A stretch of DNA of 64,000 nt from positions 124,001-188,000 of the forward strand of contig DIUY01000002.1 of NCBI GenBank assembly GCA_002422395.1, in the 5' to 3' direction. The position numbers were made by a program, and so were the translations under genes. The first letter of the stretch is position 1, and each line of letters opens with the position of its first letter. A model generated the notes under the pieces. The model was not told the DNA's origin. It searched no databases and worked only from the letters and a program-made list of their open reading frames with translations. Of this stretch, positions 26,201 through 33,869 are shown piece by piece. This DNA comes from Methylococcaceae bacterium UBA6146. GTDB lineage: Bacteria; Pseudomonadota; Gammaproteobacteria; Methylococcales; Methylomonadaceae.

Positions 26201-27112
26201 GCTGCCGATCAATTCATCACGCGGTCTTCCCGTGATTTGTTCGGTGGCAATGTTGACGTCAGTGATTTTACCGTTTGTGCTGATGGTCAGTAAGGGGTCC
26301 AGGCTGGCTTCAATCAGGCTGCGGGCATACAGTGATGCGGTGCGCAATTGCTGCGCGGCCTGTTCCCGTGCGGCTTCGTTCTGCTCCAGTGTGGAGACCA
26401 TAAAATTAAATTGCTTCGCCAATCGGTCGATTTCATCATCGTACTTAAATGCCAGCCGGAACCCGCGCTCACCCTCGGCTATCAGTGCCACAGCGTCCAA
26501 TAGCCGTTTCAGCCCACGGGTCATCGAAGTTATTACGAGACAAACTAAGCAAGTGATTAAGATGATCGCCAGTAGCGAGGATAGGACGGTTTCATAGACC
26601 AGTTCATTGATGGCGCTGACCAGATGTTTTCTGTCCATGCCGATGCGAGCCCACCCCAGCAGGCGGCTGCCGGCCAACACCGGTGCCGCCACATCGACGG
26701 CAAGCTTGCTTTCTGACAGGATGACGGGTTGCGGGTCAGCCTTTTGCAAGCTAAGGCTGACCGCATCTTGAAGATATTGGCCGATATGCGCCGGTTGGCT
26801 GTGCGCCAATACTTTACCTTCGGGCGTGGTCAGCATGGCATAGTTGACTTTAGGCCCATGCGCTATCGATTGGATGATTTCCTGAAGCCCTGCCACATCA
26901 TTGGCCATAACCCAAGAGGCGCTACTGGCTGTCAAGGTGTTCACCAGCCCGATGGCCGATTCGCGGCTTTGCTGTTGCAGGAAGGCTTCTTGCCTGAGGC
27001 TTAGGAAAGCAATTGTCGGGATTATCAGCAACAGCATCCCTGACACGACAATGCTGACCAACTGGCGGCGGATGGGCAGGTTACGAAAACGCCTATAGAG
27101 TCCAGGTGTCAT
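23276..27112 (-). CDS. HAMP-PAS-PAS hybrid histidine kinase with two receivers and Hpt
   Basis: 1278-aa tripartite phosphorelay kinase. Domain order: TM1 (about 18-38), periplasmic sensor (40-170), TM2 (177-195), HAMP (196-248), PAS (265-375), PAS (385-495), HisKA with His543 (ANMSHEIRTPMN), HATPase (645-760), receiver 1 with Asp833 (VVLDLMMPEMD), receiver 2 with Asp977 (ILMDMQMPVMDG), and a C-terminal Hpt with His1127 (HSVKGAAGTLG). All acceptor residues are present, so a full phosphorelay is possible. It starts one base after the PhnD-like gene's stop, suggesting that protein presents a ligand to the periplasmic sensor, as in other binding-protein-assisted kinases. No DNA-binding output in the operon. 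Confidence 0.93.
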   Translation of the reverse strand: MTPGLYRRFRNLPIRRQLVSIVVSGMLLLIIPTIAFLSLRQEAFLQQQSRESAIGLVNTLTASSASWVMANDVAGLQEIIQSIAHGPKVNYAMLTTPEGKVLAHSQPAHIGQYLQDAVSLSLQKADPQPVILSESKLAVDVAAPVLAGSRLLGWARIGMDRKHLVSAINELVYETVLSSLLAIILITCLVCLVITSMTRGLKRLLDAVALIAEGERGFRLAFKYDDEIDRLAKQFNFMVSTLEQNEAAREQAAQQLRTASLYARSLIEASLDPLLTISTNGKITDVNIATEQITGRPRDELIGSDFCQYFTEPDLALAGYRQVFSQGSVTDYPLAIRHFSGAVTEVQFNASIYHDAANNVVGIFAAARDITERKRNEEQLHKLSQAVEQSPESIVITNTDAQIEYVNQAFTEATGYSLAEAIGQNPRILQSGLTPKETYDQLWATLARGGQWSGELCNKRKNGEIYFEFARIAPIHQPDGSISHYLAVKEDITEKKRLNEELDNYRAHLEELVEQRTLQLEQARHEAEQANQAKSLFLANMSHEIRTPMNAIVGLTHLLQRGTQDINQLDKLQKVASSAQHLLTIINDVLDIAKIEAGKFALESADFDLEPVIKHVADLVLDKVKEKHLELILDTGTLPDYQLRGDQTRLTQALLNYLSNAVKFTEQGSIILRVRVIEENSRDVLMRFEVQDSGIGIDPKTISRLFGSFEQADSSTTRRYGGTGLGLSITKSLAKLMGGEVGANNNKTLNGSTFWLTARFTKSLATVTRKPVADLANQRVLVTDDSPEACMILGNLLESMRLHVTTAHSGADALAAVTRADNAGKPFDLVVLDLMMPEMDGIETANRLHDLPLTRHPKQLLVTAYDEPNLLEIARHAGFDAVLIKPITPSTLLNTLTRLTAPSPDEPATVTLISGAEAILIHDYQGIKLLLCEDNPINQEVALALLQEVGFSTDLAENGVVAVAKARQTAYDLILMDMQMPVMDGLEATRLIRALPGRESVPILAMTANVFSEDRQHCLDAGMNDHIAKPVNPEDFFAALLKWLPHLEIARPKTSQTEPATEELRLRQWLSAIPGLNIETGLKITRQNTEKYIALLRMYLAHHADDVAQLHQCLAAGETQRADLLIHSVKGAAGTLGAYRVYQAAALLNQAIREGGGHDEIKRYLADFETGHQELLAAIRTLPAAAKTAPAPINWDKVRSEMHKLEALLAISDIDAETAMRDATPLLRAALGEQAKVLQRQIEGFDYEQALVTLRNLRSHLPNSDAQATEPRQTGDEN

Positions 27113-27113
27113 G

Positions 27114-28103
27114 CTACTCCTTTAAGCGGCGGACAGTTTTATCGAAATGCGCAACAAACAAACGCACGGGGACATAAGTTTTTGCGGTGGCGGGTTCAAA
27201 ATGCGAAAGGGGGATGCGGGCCAGTATTGCTTTGCCTTCTGCACTGTTTTGCAGGTTAAACACTATGTCGGAGACTTGTTTGAGCAGTTCCGGGGGGAAA
27301 TCATCGCGGGCAACCAAACCGTTATTGGGCAACGGTTTGGTTTGCCACTGTACGGTCAATTGCGCGGCCTGGTCTGGGTGGCTTTTTTGGAAAGCCGACC
27401 AAGGCGGTGGCCAAGTGGCTCCGGCGGCGGTGCTACCGAGGTAAACATTCATGATGGCGGACTCTTGCGAGCCAACGTAGCGGGATTCATAGGCGGTCAT
27501 CGGCAAGCCGTGGTCGTGGAGGTATTGTTGCGGCATCATGGTGGCGGCCAGTGCGGTCGCCGCCGGAAAGCTCACGGCCTTGCCTTTCAGGTCGGCTATG
27601 GTGCGTATGCCGCTGTCTTTGCGCACCAGGATAATGCCGCGAAAAGACGCGTCGTCAGCCATTTTTCCAAACACTTGGTAACCGTGGGCCAACGCATTAA
27701 TGGTTTGGTAGGGATTGGGCAACGCAAGGTCAAAATGGCCGCCATAGAGTTTTTTGTCAAACTCTGCGTAATTATATGAGGCTTCCAAGGTAAAGTTGGC
27801 GTTTGGGATACGGGCGCTGAGCAAATCGGCCAAAGGGCCGTAGACTTCAAACAAACGCACCGGATTGTGTAGGGGGTGGACGCCCAGCAGGTAGTTCCGT
27901 TTGGTTGCGGTTTCGCGCGGCTGGTCACCGTATTGGGGTTGGTAGGTTTCCAATGGGTCAGTGCAGCCACTTGGCAGCAGGCAGGCGAGCAAGAGTGCGG
28001 GCAGGGCAATGCACAGGTGGGCAACGGGCGAAAAAGGCCTGGCCGCAACCGATGTGAAGCGCCGTGTAAAAAGCACGGCGGCAGCGGGAAGGGGGTTATA
28101 CAT
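27114..28103 (-). CDS. PhnD-like periplasmic substrate-binding lipoprotein
   Basis: 329-aa protein of the PhnD/SsuA/transferrin-like binding fold, the group that binds phosphonates, phosphite and related oxyanions. Seen patterns: NYLLGVHPLHNP, DLALPNPYQTI, IILVRKDSGIRTIADLKGKAVSFP and LPNNGLVARDD. The N-terminus is basic and hydrophobic with two possible lipobox cysteines (LLAC or PSGC), so it is probably a lipoprotein. ATG 28103 overlaps the HD-GYP stop by 8 nt and has GAGG upstream; the 28163 frame start is less likely. No ABC permease or ATPase is present, which points to sensing rather than transport. Confidence 0.87.
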   Translation of the reverse strand: MYNPLPAAAVLFTRRFTSVAARPFSPVAHLCIALPALLLACLLPSGCTDPLETYQPQYGDQPRETATKRNYLLGVHPLHNPVRLFEVYGPLADLLSARIPNANFTLEASYNYAEFDKKLYGGHFDLALPNPYQTINALAHGYQVFGKMADDASFRGIILVRKDSGIRTIADLKGKAVSFPAATALAATMMPQQYLHDHGLPMTAYESRYVGSQESAIMNVYLGSTAAGATWPPPWSAFQKSHPDQAAQLTVQWQTKPLPNNGLVARDDFPPELLKQVSDIVFNLQNSAEGKAILARIPLSHFEPATAKTYVPVRLFVAHFDKTVRRLKE

Positions 28104-29259
28104 TGATAGCCTCGTCTTGGTAAAGCCGGGCAATCTCGGTGAATTCGCAGTAGCGGGCAACAAATGCCTCGACTATGTTAGGGTCGAAATGACGGCCTTT
28201 TCCGGCAATAATGAGGTCACGGGCTTGGTCAAAGGGCAACGCAGGTTTGTAAATGCGGGCTGACACCAGCGCGTCAAACACATCGGCGAGCGCCATTAGC
28301 CGTGCGGACAGTGGGATAGCCTCGCCGGACAGTTGGTCGGGATAACCCGACCCATCCCATTTTTCATGGTGGAAAGTCGCTATTTCCCTCGCCACATTGA
28401 GAAAGTCCAGCGCGGGCAGGTTAAGCTCATTTTGCGGTAACCCATGGTGTTTAAGCGCCCGTTGTATGGCTTTCTCGATGGCCACACCGCCAAGCCGGGC
28501 ATGCGTTTTCATGATCTCAAATTCTTCCTTGGTGTGCTTGCCTGGTTTGAGCAGGATGTGGTCAGGGATGCCAATTTTGCCAATGTCATGCAAAGGCGCG
28601 GCACTGACAATCATTGCCAATAGCGTGTCGGTAAGTTCGGCGGCATAGCGGCCATGCATTTGCTGCAATTGCTGGCCTAAAATGCCCACATAGTTTTGGG
28701 TCCGGAATATATGGTTGCCGGTGTCGGTGTCACGTGCTTCCGCCAGCCCCGCCAATGCGCATAAGCTGACATCTTGGACCAGCAGGTTATCGTGTATGCG
28801 CCGCATGACTTCGGCTTCAAGGAAGGTGTTCTGGTCTGCCAGCCAGTCACGGACGTGTTTGAGTTCTAGCTGGGCATGCACCCGTGCAAGCAGGACAACG
28901 GGCTTGATGGGTTTGGTGATGTAGTCAACCGCACCCAGTTTAAAGCCATGCTCCTCATCTTGTTCGGCGTCCAAAGCGGTGACAAAAATGACGGGGATAT
29001 CCGTGGTGGTAGGATTTTCTTTTAGCTTTTCCAGCACCTGATAGCCATCCATATCAGGCATCATGACATCAAGCAGGATCAGGTCAGGGCGTGGGGCGGT
29101 GGTGGCCACCCGAAGTGCGGCGGCTCCTGAGTTGGCGGCGCGTATCCGGTAAGATGGGCGCAGCAATTCACCGATGACGCTCAGGTTTTCCGGTTGGTCA
29201 TCGACAACCAGAATGGTGTTGTCAGGAAAATTGTCATGCGGTTTGTTGTTAAATACCAT
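28096..29259 (-). CDS. Response regulator with HD-GYP phosphodiesterase domain
   Basis: 387-aa RpfG-like regulator: receiver domain (15-130, acceptor Asp64 in LILLDVMMPDMDGY) followed by an HD-GYP domain. The metal-binding HD pair is at 224-225 (PLHDIGKIGIPD), and the signature HHEKWDGSGYPDQLSGE covers about 297-313, with GYP at 305-307. Active HD-GYP enzymes hydrolyse cyclic di-GMP, so this is the likely output of the operon. First gene of four; the upstream gap of 327 nt should carry the promoter and also a dispersed repeat. Confidence 0.93.
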   Translation of the reverse strand: MVFNNKPHDNFPDNTILVVDDQPENLSVIGELLRPSYRIRAANSGAAALRVATTAPRPDLILLDVMMPDMDGYQVLEKLKENPTTTDIPVIFVTALDAEQDEEHGFKLGAVDYITKPIKPVVLLARVHAQLELKHVRDWLADQNTFLEAEVMRRIHDNLLVQDVSLCALAGLAEARDTDTGNHIFRTQNYVGILGQQLQQMHGRYAAELTDTLLAMIVSAAPLHDIGKIGIPDHILLKPGKHTKEEFEIMKTHARLGGVAIEKAIQRALKHHGLPQNELNLPALDFLNVAREIATFHHEKWDGSGYPDQLSGEAIPLSARLMALADVFDALVSARIYKPALPFDQARDLIIAGKGRHFDPNIVEAFVARYCEFTEIARLYQDEAINV

Positions 29260-29586
29260 TCTTAATTGTTCCTATAAGATGGGTCACTTTACGTCTATGT
29301 TGTTAAGCGGTCAGTGATTTGCACGATACGCCCATTCCATCGGGGGTGTATTGTTTATATGGATAAGTGATTATGAATAAGTTTTTCGGTATCAAACGAC
29401 TGCGCGTCCTTCCCCAACTGGGGCGCAAGTAAGGCCGGCAGTCGTAGCCCTAAAACTTTTGAGTATGCACTTAAGAGGTAAATTTTAGTCCAGTTTGACC
29501 ATGTAGGTGAAAATAGTAGGTGAAAATAACCTCGTTTTCACGCCAGAATGCAGGAACGGGTTTGGTGTCCCGCTAAGGTTTTTAAA
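29260..29586. other. Intergenic region with dispersed repeat and tandem duplication
   Basis: Holds a ~115-nt repeat (29361-29475) shared in inverse orientation with 36994-37097, and a perfect 13-bp tandem duplication (GTAGGTGAAAATA at 29503-29515 and 29516-29528). No gene seen. Confidence 0.65.
29361..29475 (+). repeat. Dispersed ~110-bp repeat, copy 1 (contains palindrome copy c)
   Basis: Starts GGATAAGTGATTATGAATAA, contains a degenerate member of the 33-bp palindrome family (29396-29445) and ends GTCGTAGCCCTAAAACTTTT plus GAGTATG. The same order occurs inverted at 36994-37097. The palindrome here is longer, with an extra CCCCAACTGGGG hairpin at its centre. Confidence 0.75.
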
Positions 29587-31479
29587 TCAAACAATATCCG
29601 CCAAATTCCCTTTGGTCTCCAGCCAGTTTTTCCTGTCTTGCGAGCGTTTTTTTGCCAGCAACAAATCCAGTTGGCTGCTGGTTTCATCGTTTTCGGTGAC
29701 GGTCAGCTGCACCAGTCTGCGGGTGTCGGGGTTCATTGTGGTTTCGCGCAGTTGCGAGGGGTTCATCTCGCCTAAGCCTTTAAAGCGTTGCACATTGATT
29801 TGGCCTTTGAGTTTCTCGGCTTTAATCCGGTCCAACACACCTAGCCGTTCAGATTCGTCCAGCGCATAAAACACCCGCTTGCCGATATCAATCCGATATA
29901 GCGGCGGCATGGCGACGAAGACGTGCCCGGCCCTCACCAAGGCGTTGAAATGCTGGTAAAACAACGCGCAAATTAGCGTGGCAATGTGGTTGCCGTCGGA
30001 ATCGGCGTCGGCCAGGATGCAGACTTTGCCGTAGCGCAGGTGTTGCAAGTCGTCAGAACCAGGCTCTATGCCCAACGCGACGGCGATGTCATGGACTTCT
30101 TGCGAGGCCATGACTTGGCTGGATTCGACTTCCCAAGTGTTGAGGATTTTGCCGCGTAACGGCATGATGGCCTGAAAATCACGCTCGCGGGCTTGCTTGG
30201 CGGAACCGCCCGCCGAATCGCCTTCCACTAAAAACAGTTCGGTGCGGTTGATGTCTTGCGCGGAACAATCGGCGAGTTTGCCAGGCAACGCAGGGCCTTG
30301 GGTGATTTTTTTGCGGATTATTTTTTTGTTGGAACGCAGGCGTTTTTGTGCGCTGTTGATAATGATGTCGGCAATTTTTTCGCCTTCGGTCGGGTGCTGG
30401 TTTAGCCACAGGCTAAAGCTGTCCTTGGCGATGCCGGACACAAACGCCACGCATTCGCGCGAGCTTAAGCGTTCTTTGGTTTGCCCTGAAAACTGCGGGT
30501 CTTGCAGCTTGACCGACAAGACAAAATGGCAGTTTTCCCAGACGTCTTCGGGGGCGACTTTTACGCCGCGCGGCAGGATGTTCCTGATTTCGCAAAATTC
30601 GCGCACGGCTTCGGTCAAACCCGCCCGCAAGCCGTTCACATGCGTGCCGCCTTGTGCGGTGGGGATCAGGTTGACATAGCTTTCGGCAAGGGTTTCCGGG
30701 CCGTTTTCGAGCGCCCAGACGATACCCCATTCCACCGCTTCATGGTTGGCCGCGCTGTTGCCCATAAACGGTTGTTCGGGGAAAAATTCAATGTCGCCGA
30801 TGCGGTCGAGCAGATATTCTTTTAAACCGTCTTGATAGTGCCAAACATGCTCTTCTTCGGTTTGCTCGACTTTTAGGGTGATTTTCAGGCCAGGGCATAA
30901 CACGGCCTTGGCACGCAGGTTGTGCTTAAGCCTTGAGACCGAAACTTTGTTGGAATCAAAATATTTTTCGTTAGGCCAGAATTTGACCGCTGTGCCGGTG
31001 TTGTTTTTGCCAACGGCACCGGTTTCGGTCAGTTCGGTGAGTTTTTCGCCATCGGCAAACGTCATCAGGTAAACCTTGCCGTTACGTTTGACTTCCACTT
31101 CCAGCCGTGCTGACAAAGCATTGACGACCGATACACCGACACCGTGCAGGCCGCCGGAAAACTGGTAGTTCTGGTTGGAGAATTTGCCGCCGGCATGGAG
31201 TTGGGTCAGGATGACTTCGACGCCGGGCATGCCTTGTTCAGGATGGATGTCCACCGGCATGCCCCGTCCGTTGTCGCGCACTTGCACCGCGCCGTCTTTG
31301 CACAAGACGACTTCAATGGTGTTGGCATGGCCAGCCATAGCTTCATCGACGCTGTTATCGACGACTTCTTGCACGAGATGGTTGGGCCGAGTGGTGTCCG
31401 TGTACATGCCAGGGCGTTTGCGCACTGGCTCCAGGCCGCTTAAGACTTCTATCGCTGCGGCGTTATATTCTTTGCTCAT
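29587..31479 (-). CDS. parE: DNA topoisomerase IV subunit B
   Basis: ATPase subunit of topoisomerase IV, which unlinks daughter chromosomes together with ParC. The GHKL fold is shown by VVDNSVDEAMAGHA, VRDNGRGMPVD and GGLHGVGVSVVNALS; the TOPRIM domain by LVEGDSAGGSAKQARERDFQ and the C-terminal FKGLGEMNPSQL. Length 630 aa matches the short ParE form rather than GyrB, and the residue pattern (SKEYNAAAIEVLSGLEPVRKRPGMY) is ParE-like. parC is not in the window. Upstream lies rlmD on the same strand after 179 nt. Confidence 0.96.
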   Translation of the reverse strand: MSKEYNAAAIEVLSGLEPVRKRPGMYTDTTRPNHLVQEVVDNSVDEAMAGHANTIEVVLCKDGAVQVRDNGRGMPVDIHPEQGMPGVEVILTQLHAGGKFSNQNYQFSGGLHGVGVSVVNALSARLEVEVKRNGKVYLMTFADGEKLTELTETGAVGKNNTGTAVKFWPNEKYFDSNKVSVSRLKHNLRAKAVLCPGLKITLKVEQTEEEHVWHYQDGLKEYLLDRIGDIEFFPEQPFMGNSAANHEAVEWGIVWALENGPETLAESYVNLIPTAQGGTHVNGLRAGLTEAVREFCEIRNILPRGVKVAPEDVWENCHFVLSVKLQDPQFSGQTKERLSSRECVAFVSGIAKDSFSLWLNQHPTEGEKIADIIINSAQKRLRSNKKIIRKKITQGPALPGKLADCSAQDINRTELFLVEGDSAGGSAKQARERDFQAIMPLRGKILNTWEVESSQVMASQEVHDIAVALGIEPGSDDLQHLRYGKVCILADADSDGNHIATLICALFYQHFNALVRAGHVFVAMPPLYRIDIGKRVFYALDESERLGVLDRIKAEKLKGQINVQRFKGLGEMNPSQLRETTMNPDTRRLVQLTVTENDETSSQLDLLLAKKRSQDRKNWLETKGNLADIV

Positions 31480-31658
31480 GTTGTTTGGATGTTTAAAATT
31501 TAAAAAGGGTTTGGGGCAGGGCGGGCGTATATGTTTTTAAGCGGTCATGTTTTCGGTTTTTTCAATTCGTCGTAGGGTACCCTACATAAAAGCTTAACGG
31601 TTTAAGATTTATCTATTCACAGATTTAACCCATCACCCGCGCAGCGTACCTACTTGGT

Positions 31659-32993
31659 TTACCGCGTAAACAAGGCGATAGATTCGACATGCCCTGTTTG
31701 CGGGAACATATCCATCACGCCCGCTTTAACCAGCTTGTAGCCCAGTTCATTGACCAGTATGCCGGCATCGCGGGCGAGCGTTGACGGGTTGCAGGACACA
31801 TAAACAATCTGTTCAGGCAGCCATTTTTTAAAATGGTGCAGCACTTCCGATGCACCGGCACGGGACGGGTCGAGCATGATTTTATTGTATTTCCGCATCG
31901 CCCAAGGTTGGTCGCTGATGTCCTTGCTTAAGTCGGCGGCGTAAAACTCCACATTGTCTATGCCGTTATGGCGGGCATTTTCTTTGGCGTGGTTGACCAA
32001 GGGCTGGTCGCCTTCGATACCTACCACGAGCCGTGCTTTTTTCGCCATTGGCAGGGTAAAGTTGCCTAAGCCGCAAAACAAATCGAGTACAGTGTCGTTT
32101 TCGTTTAACGCCAGCGTTTCCAGCACACGGTTAATCATCAGCCGGTTAATTTCGTAATTGACTTGGGTGAACATCGCCGGCCTGAATTTGAATTCGATGC
32201 CGTGGTCGGGGAGGGCGTAGGTCGGGATGATTTCCGGCTCGCCAGCCAGCGGCACGATGGTGTCAGGGCCTTTGGATTGCAGGCGCAAGCTCATGTTATG
32301 TTCATGGCCAAACGCCCGCATCCGTGCTTGGTCTTCGGCGGTGGGCGGTTCCAGCACACGGATGGACAGCACACACTGGCTGTCACCGATAGCCACTTCA
32401 ATCTGCGGGATTTTGTCGCGGATGGTCAGGCCGCCTATCAGCTCACCCAAGGCCAGCAACTGGGTGCCGACTGTCGGGTGCATGACGATGCAGCTGTCAA
32501 TTTCCGCCAGATACGGATGCCGCCGCTCCCTAAAGCCAACCAAAACGCGGTCTTTTTTAGCGACATACTTGACCCCCATCCGCGCTTTCCGGCGGTAGCC
32601 CCAATGCGGGCCTTTCAGTGGTTCCCAAATTTCAGGGATTTCAACTTTACCAATGCGTCTGAACTGTTCGACCAGCAATTCTTCCTTGATGTGGATTTGT
32701 GCGGACGATTCGACATGCTGAAAGCTACAGCCGCCGCAGACGCCGAAATGCGCACAGGGCGCATCGACGCGGATGGGGCTACGGCTGAGCAGTGAGGCCA
32801 CTTTGCCTTCGGCATAATCCTTGCGGCTTTCGGTGTAGATAAATTCGACTTCTTCGCCCGGCAAGGCTTCATCAATAAAGATCACTTTGCCGTCGACATG
32901 CGCGACGCCGCGCCCGTCATGGGCCAATGATTCTATGGTGACTTTAACCGGTGTTTCGGGTAGGGGTTTTCTTCTTGATCGTGTACGGGCCAT
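31659..32993 (-). CDS. rlmD: 23S rRNA (uracil-1939-C5)-methyltransferase
   Basis: SAM-dependent, iron-sulphur containing methyltransferase that makes m5U1939 in 23S rRNA. It has an N-terminal TRAM domain (about 10-70), a [4Fe-4S] cysteine cluster (CAHFGVCGGC near 82-91 plus a later Cys in IDSCIVMHP), SAM-binding motif VLDLFCGLGNFTLPMA and catalytic Cys in VYVSCNPSTLARD. Length 444 aa is normal. It begins 2 nt after the ydbL stop, so it is co-transcribed with the ydbH-ydbL genes. Confidence 0.94.
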   Translation of the reverse strand: MARTRSRRKPLPETPVKVTIESLAHDGRGVAHVDGKVIFIDEALPGEEVEFIYTESRKDYAEGKVASLLSRSPIRVDAPCAHFGVCGGCSFQHVESSAQIHIKEELLVEQFRRIGKVEIPEIWEPLKGPHWGYRRKARMGVKYVAKKDRVLVGFRERRHPYLAEIDSCIVMHPTVGTQLLALGELIGGLTIRDKIPQIEVAIGDSQCVLSIRVLEPPTAEDQARMRAFGHEHNMSLRLQSKGPDTIVPLAGEPEIIPTYALPDHGIEFKFRPAMFTQVNYEINRLMINRVLETLALNENDTVLDLFCGLGNFTLPMAKKARLVVGIEGDQPLVNHAKENARHNGIDNVEFYAADLSKDISDQPWAMRKYNKIMLDPSRAGASEVLHHFKKWLPEQIVYVSCNPSTLARDAGILVNELGYKLVKAGVMDMFPQTGHVESIALFTR

Positions 32994-32995
32994 GC

Positions 32996-33580
32996 TTATC
33001 GTTGTTTCCAGGTTCCATTAGCGGTTTGATACCACCAGCCCGGCTGGGCATTGCTTACCCAGCGGCTGGCGAAGGTTGATTTTATTTGTGCCGTCCATTC
33101 AGGGTGGCCGTTGGCATTGGCAATCGCCTGATAAAGGTTTTGTCGGTCTGTGTTTTCTGAGGTTATCAGTTTAGTGACTTGATTGCGGTCTTTAAGAGGC
33201 ACATTTGCGGTGCTTCGGACGGTCAACAGCCCATCGGCCCGAATGCCGATATAACCTAGCCCATAATAGGGTTTTAGCGCGGCAAAACGGCTTTCCATGC
33301 TGGCCCGCAATTGCCTGATATCTGGGCTATCAATTGATAGGTTCGCATCAGCGGCTTGGGCAGCGGGGACGACTACGTTAATGGCTTCATCAAGCAGCCG
33401 GAACGCGGCAATCTGCCAATCAGACAAGCTGGCTTTAGGTTCGGTTTTTTCCGGCGTGATGCTCTGGATGTCTTTGATGATTTCATCGGCGGCTTTTTCA
33501 GCGGCGGCGGCGGGGAAGTAGATGTTAATCGTGACACAGGCCGTCAGTAATAATGCACCCAAAAGGGATAATTTTTTCAT
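32996..33580 (-). CDS. DUF1318 (YdbL-family) lipoprotein
   Basis: 194-aa protein with a lipoprotein signal (LLGALLLTAC, Cys15) followed by VTINIYFPAAAAEKAADEII, the conserved N-terminal block of DUF1318 proteins, and a YdbL-like C-terminal domain ending GWWYQTANGTWKQR. In E. coli, YdbL is a soluble periplasmic factor working with the lipoprotein YnbE and the AsmA-like YdbH in phospholipid traffic between membranes. Here the lipid anchor is on the YdbL-like protein itself. It lies between ydbH and rlmD on the same strand. Confidence 0.85.
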   Translation of the reverse strand: MKKLSLLGALLLTACVTINIYFPAAAAEKAADEIIKDIQSITPEKTEPKASLSDWQIAAFRLLDEAINVVVPAAQAADANLSIDSPDIRQLRASMESRFAALKPYYGLGYIGIRADGLLTVRSTANVPLKDRNQVTKLITSENTDRQNLYQAIANANGHPEWTAQIKSTFASRWVSNAQPGWWYQTANGTWKQR

Positions 33581-33694
33581 GATGTTCTCCAGGTTGTGTA
33601 AGTGAGGGTTCTGTTGGGCTTCGTTGGGGAGTTCTTAACGGTTGCGGACATTGCCAAGAAACCCGGTTCCAAGTGCATTGAATTAATGTCTGGA

Positions 33695-33847
33695 TTAATA
33701 AACCAGAGCATGATTGACTAAATATCTTGAGCTTTTCTCCACAAGAACCATTTCCGCCACAAATTCACCCTCTTGTCCGGCACAGCATTTTTCCAAACTA
33801 TGGCGATTAGCGAGAATTTCTTCGTCTGATTTGTTTGCCAATTCCAT
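33695..33847 (-). CDS. Possible 50-aa protein between ydbH and ydbL
   Basis: Short frame starting ATG 33847 (AAAGG upstream) 22 nt after the ydbH stop and ending TAA 33695. The predicted peptide MELANKSDEEILANRHSLEK continues with CCAGQEGEFV and is soluble, without a signal peptide, so it is not the lipoprotein YnbE that occupies this place in enterobacteria. Its position and acceptable composition suggest a real gene, but no homologue is recognised. Confidence 0.4.
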   Translation of the reverse strand: MELANKSDEEILANRHSLEKCCAGQEGEFVAEMVLVEKSSRYLVNHALVY

Positions 33848-33869
33848 AAATAGCCTTTTAAACGCCCCA

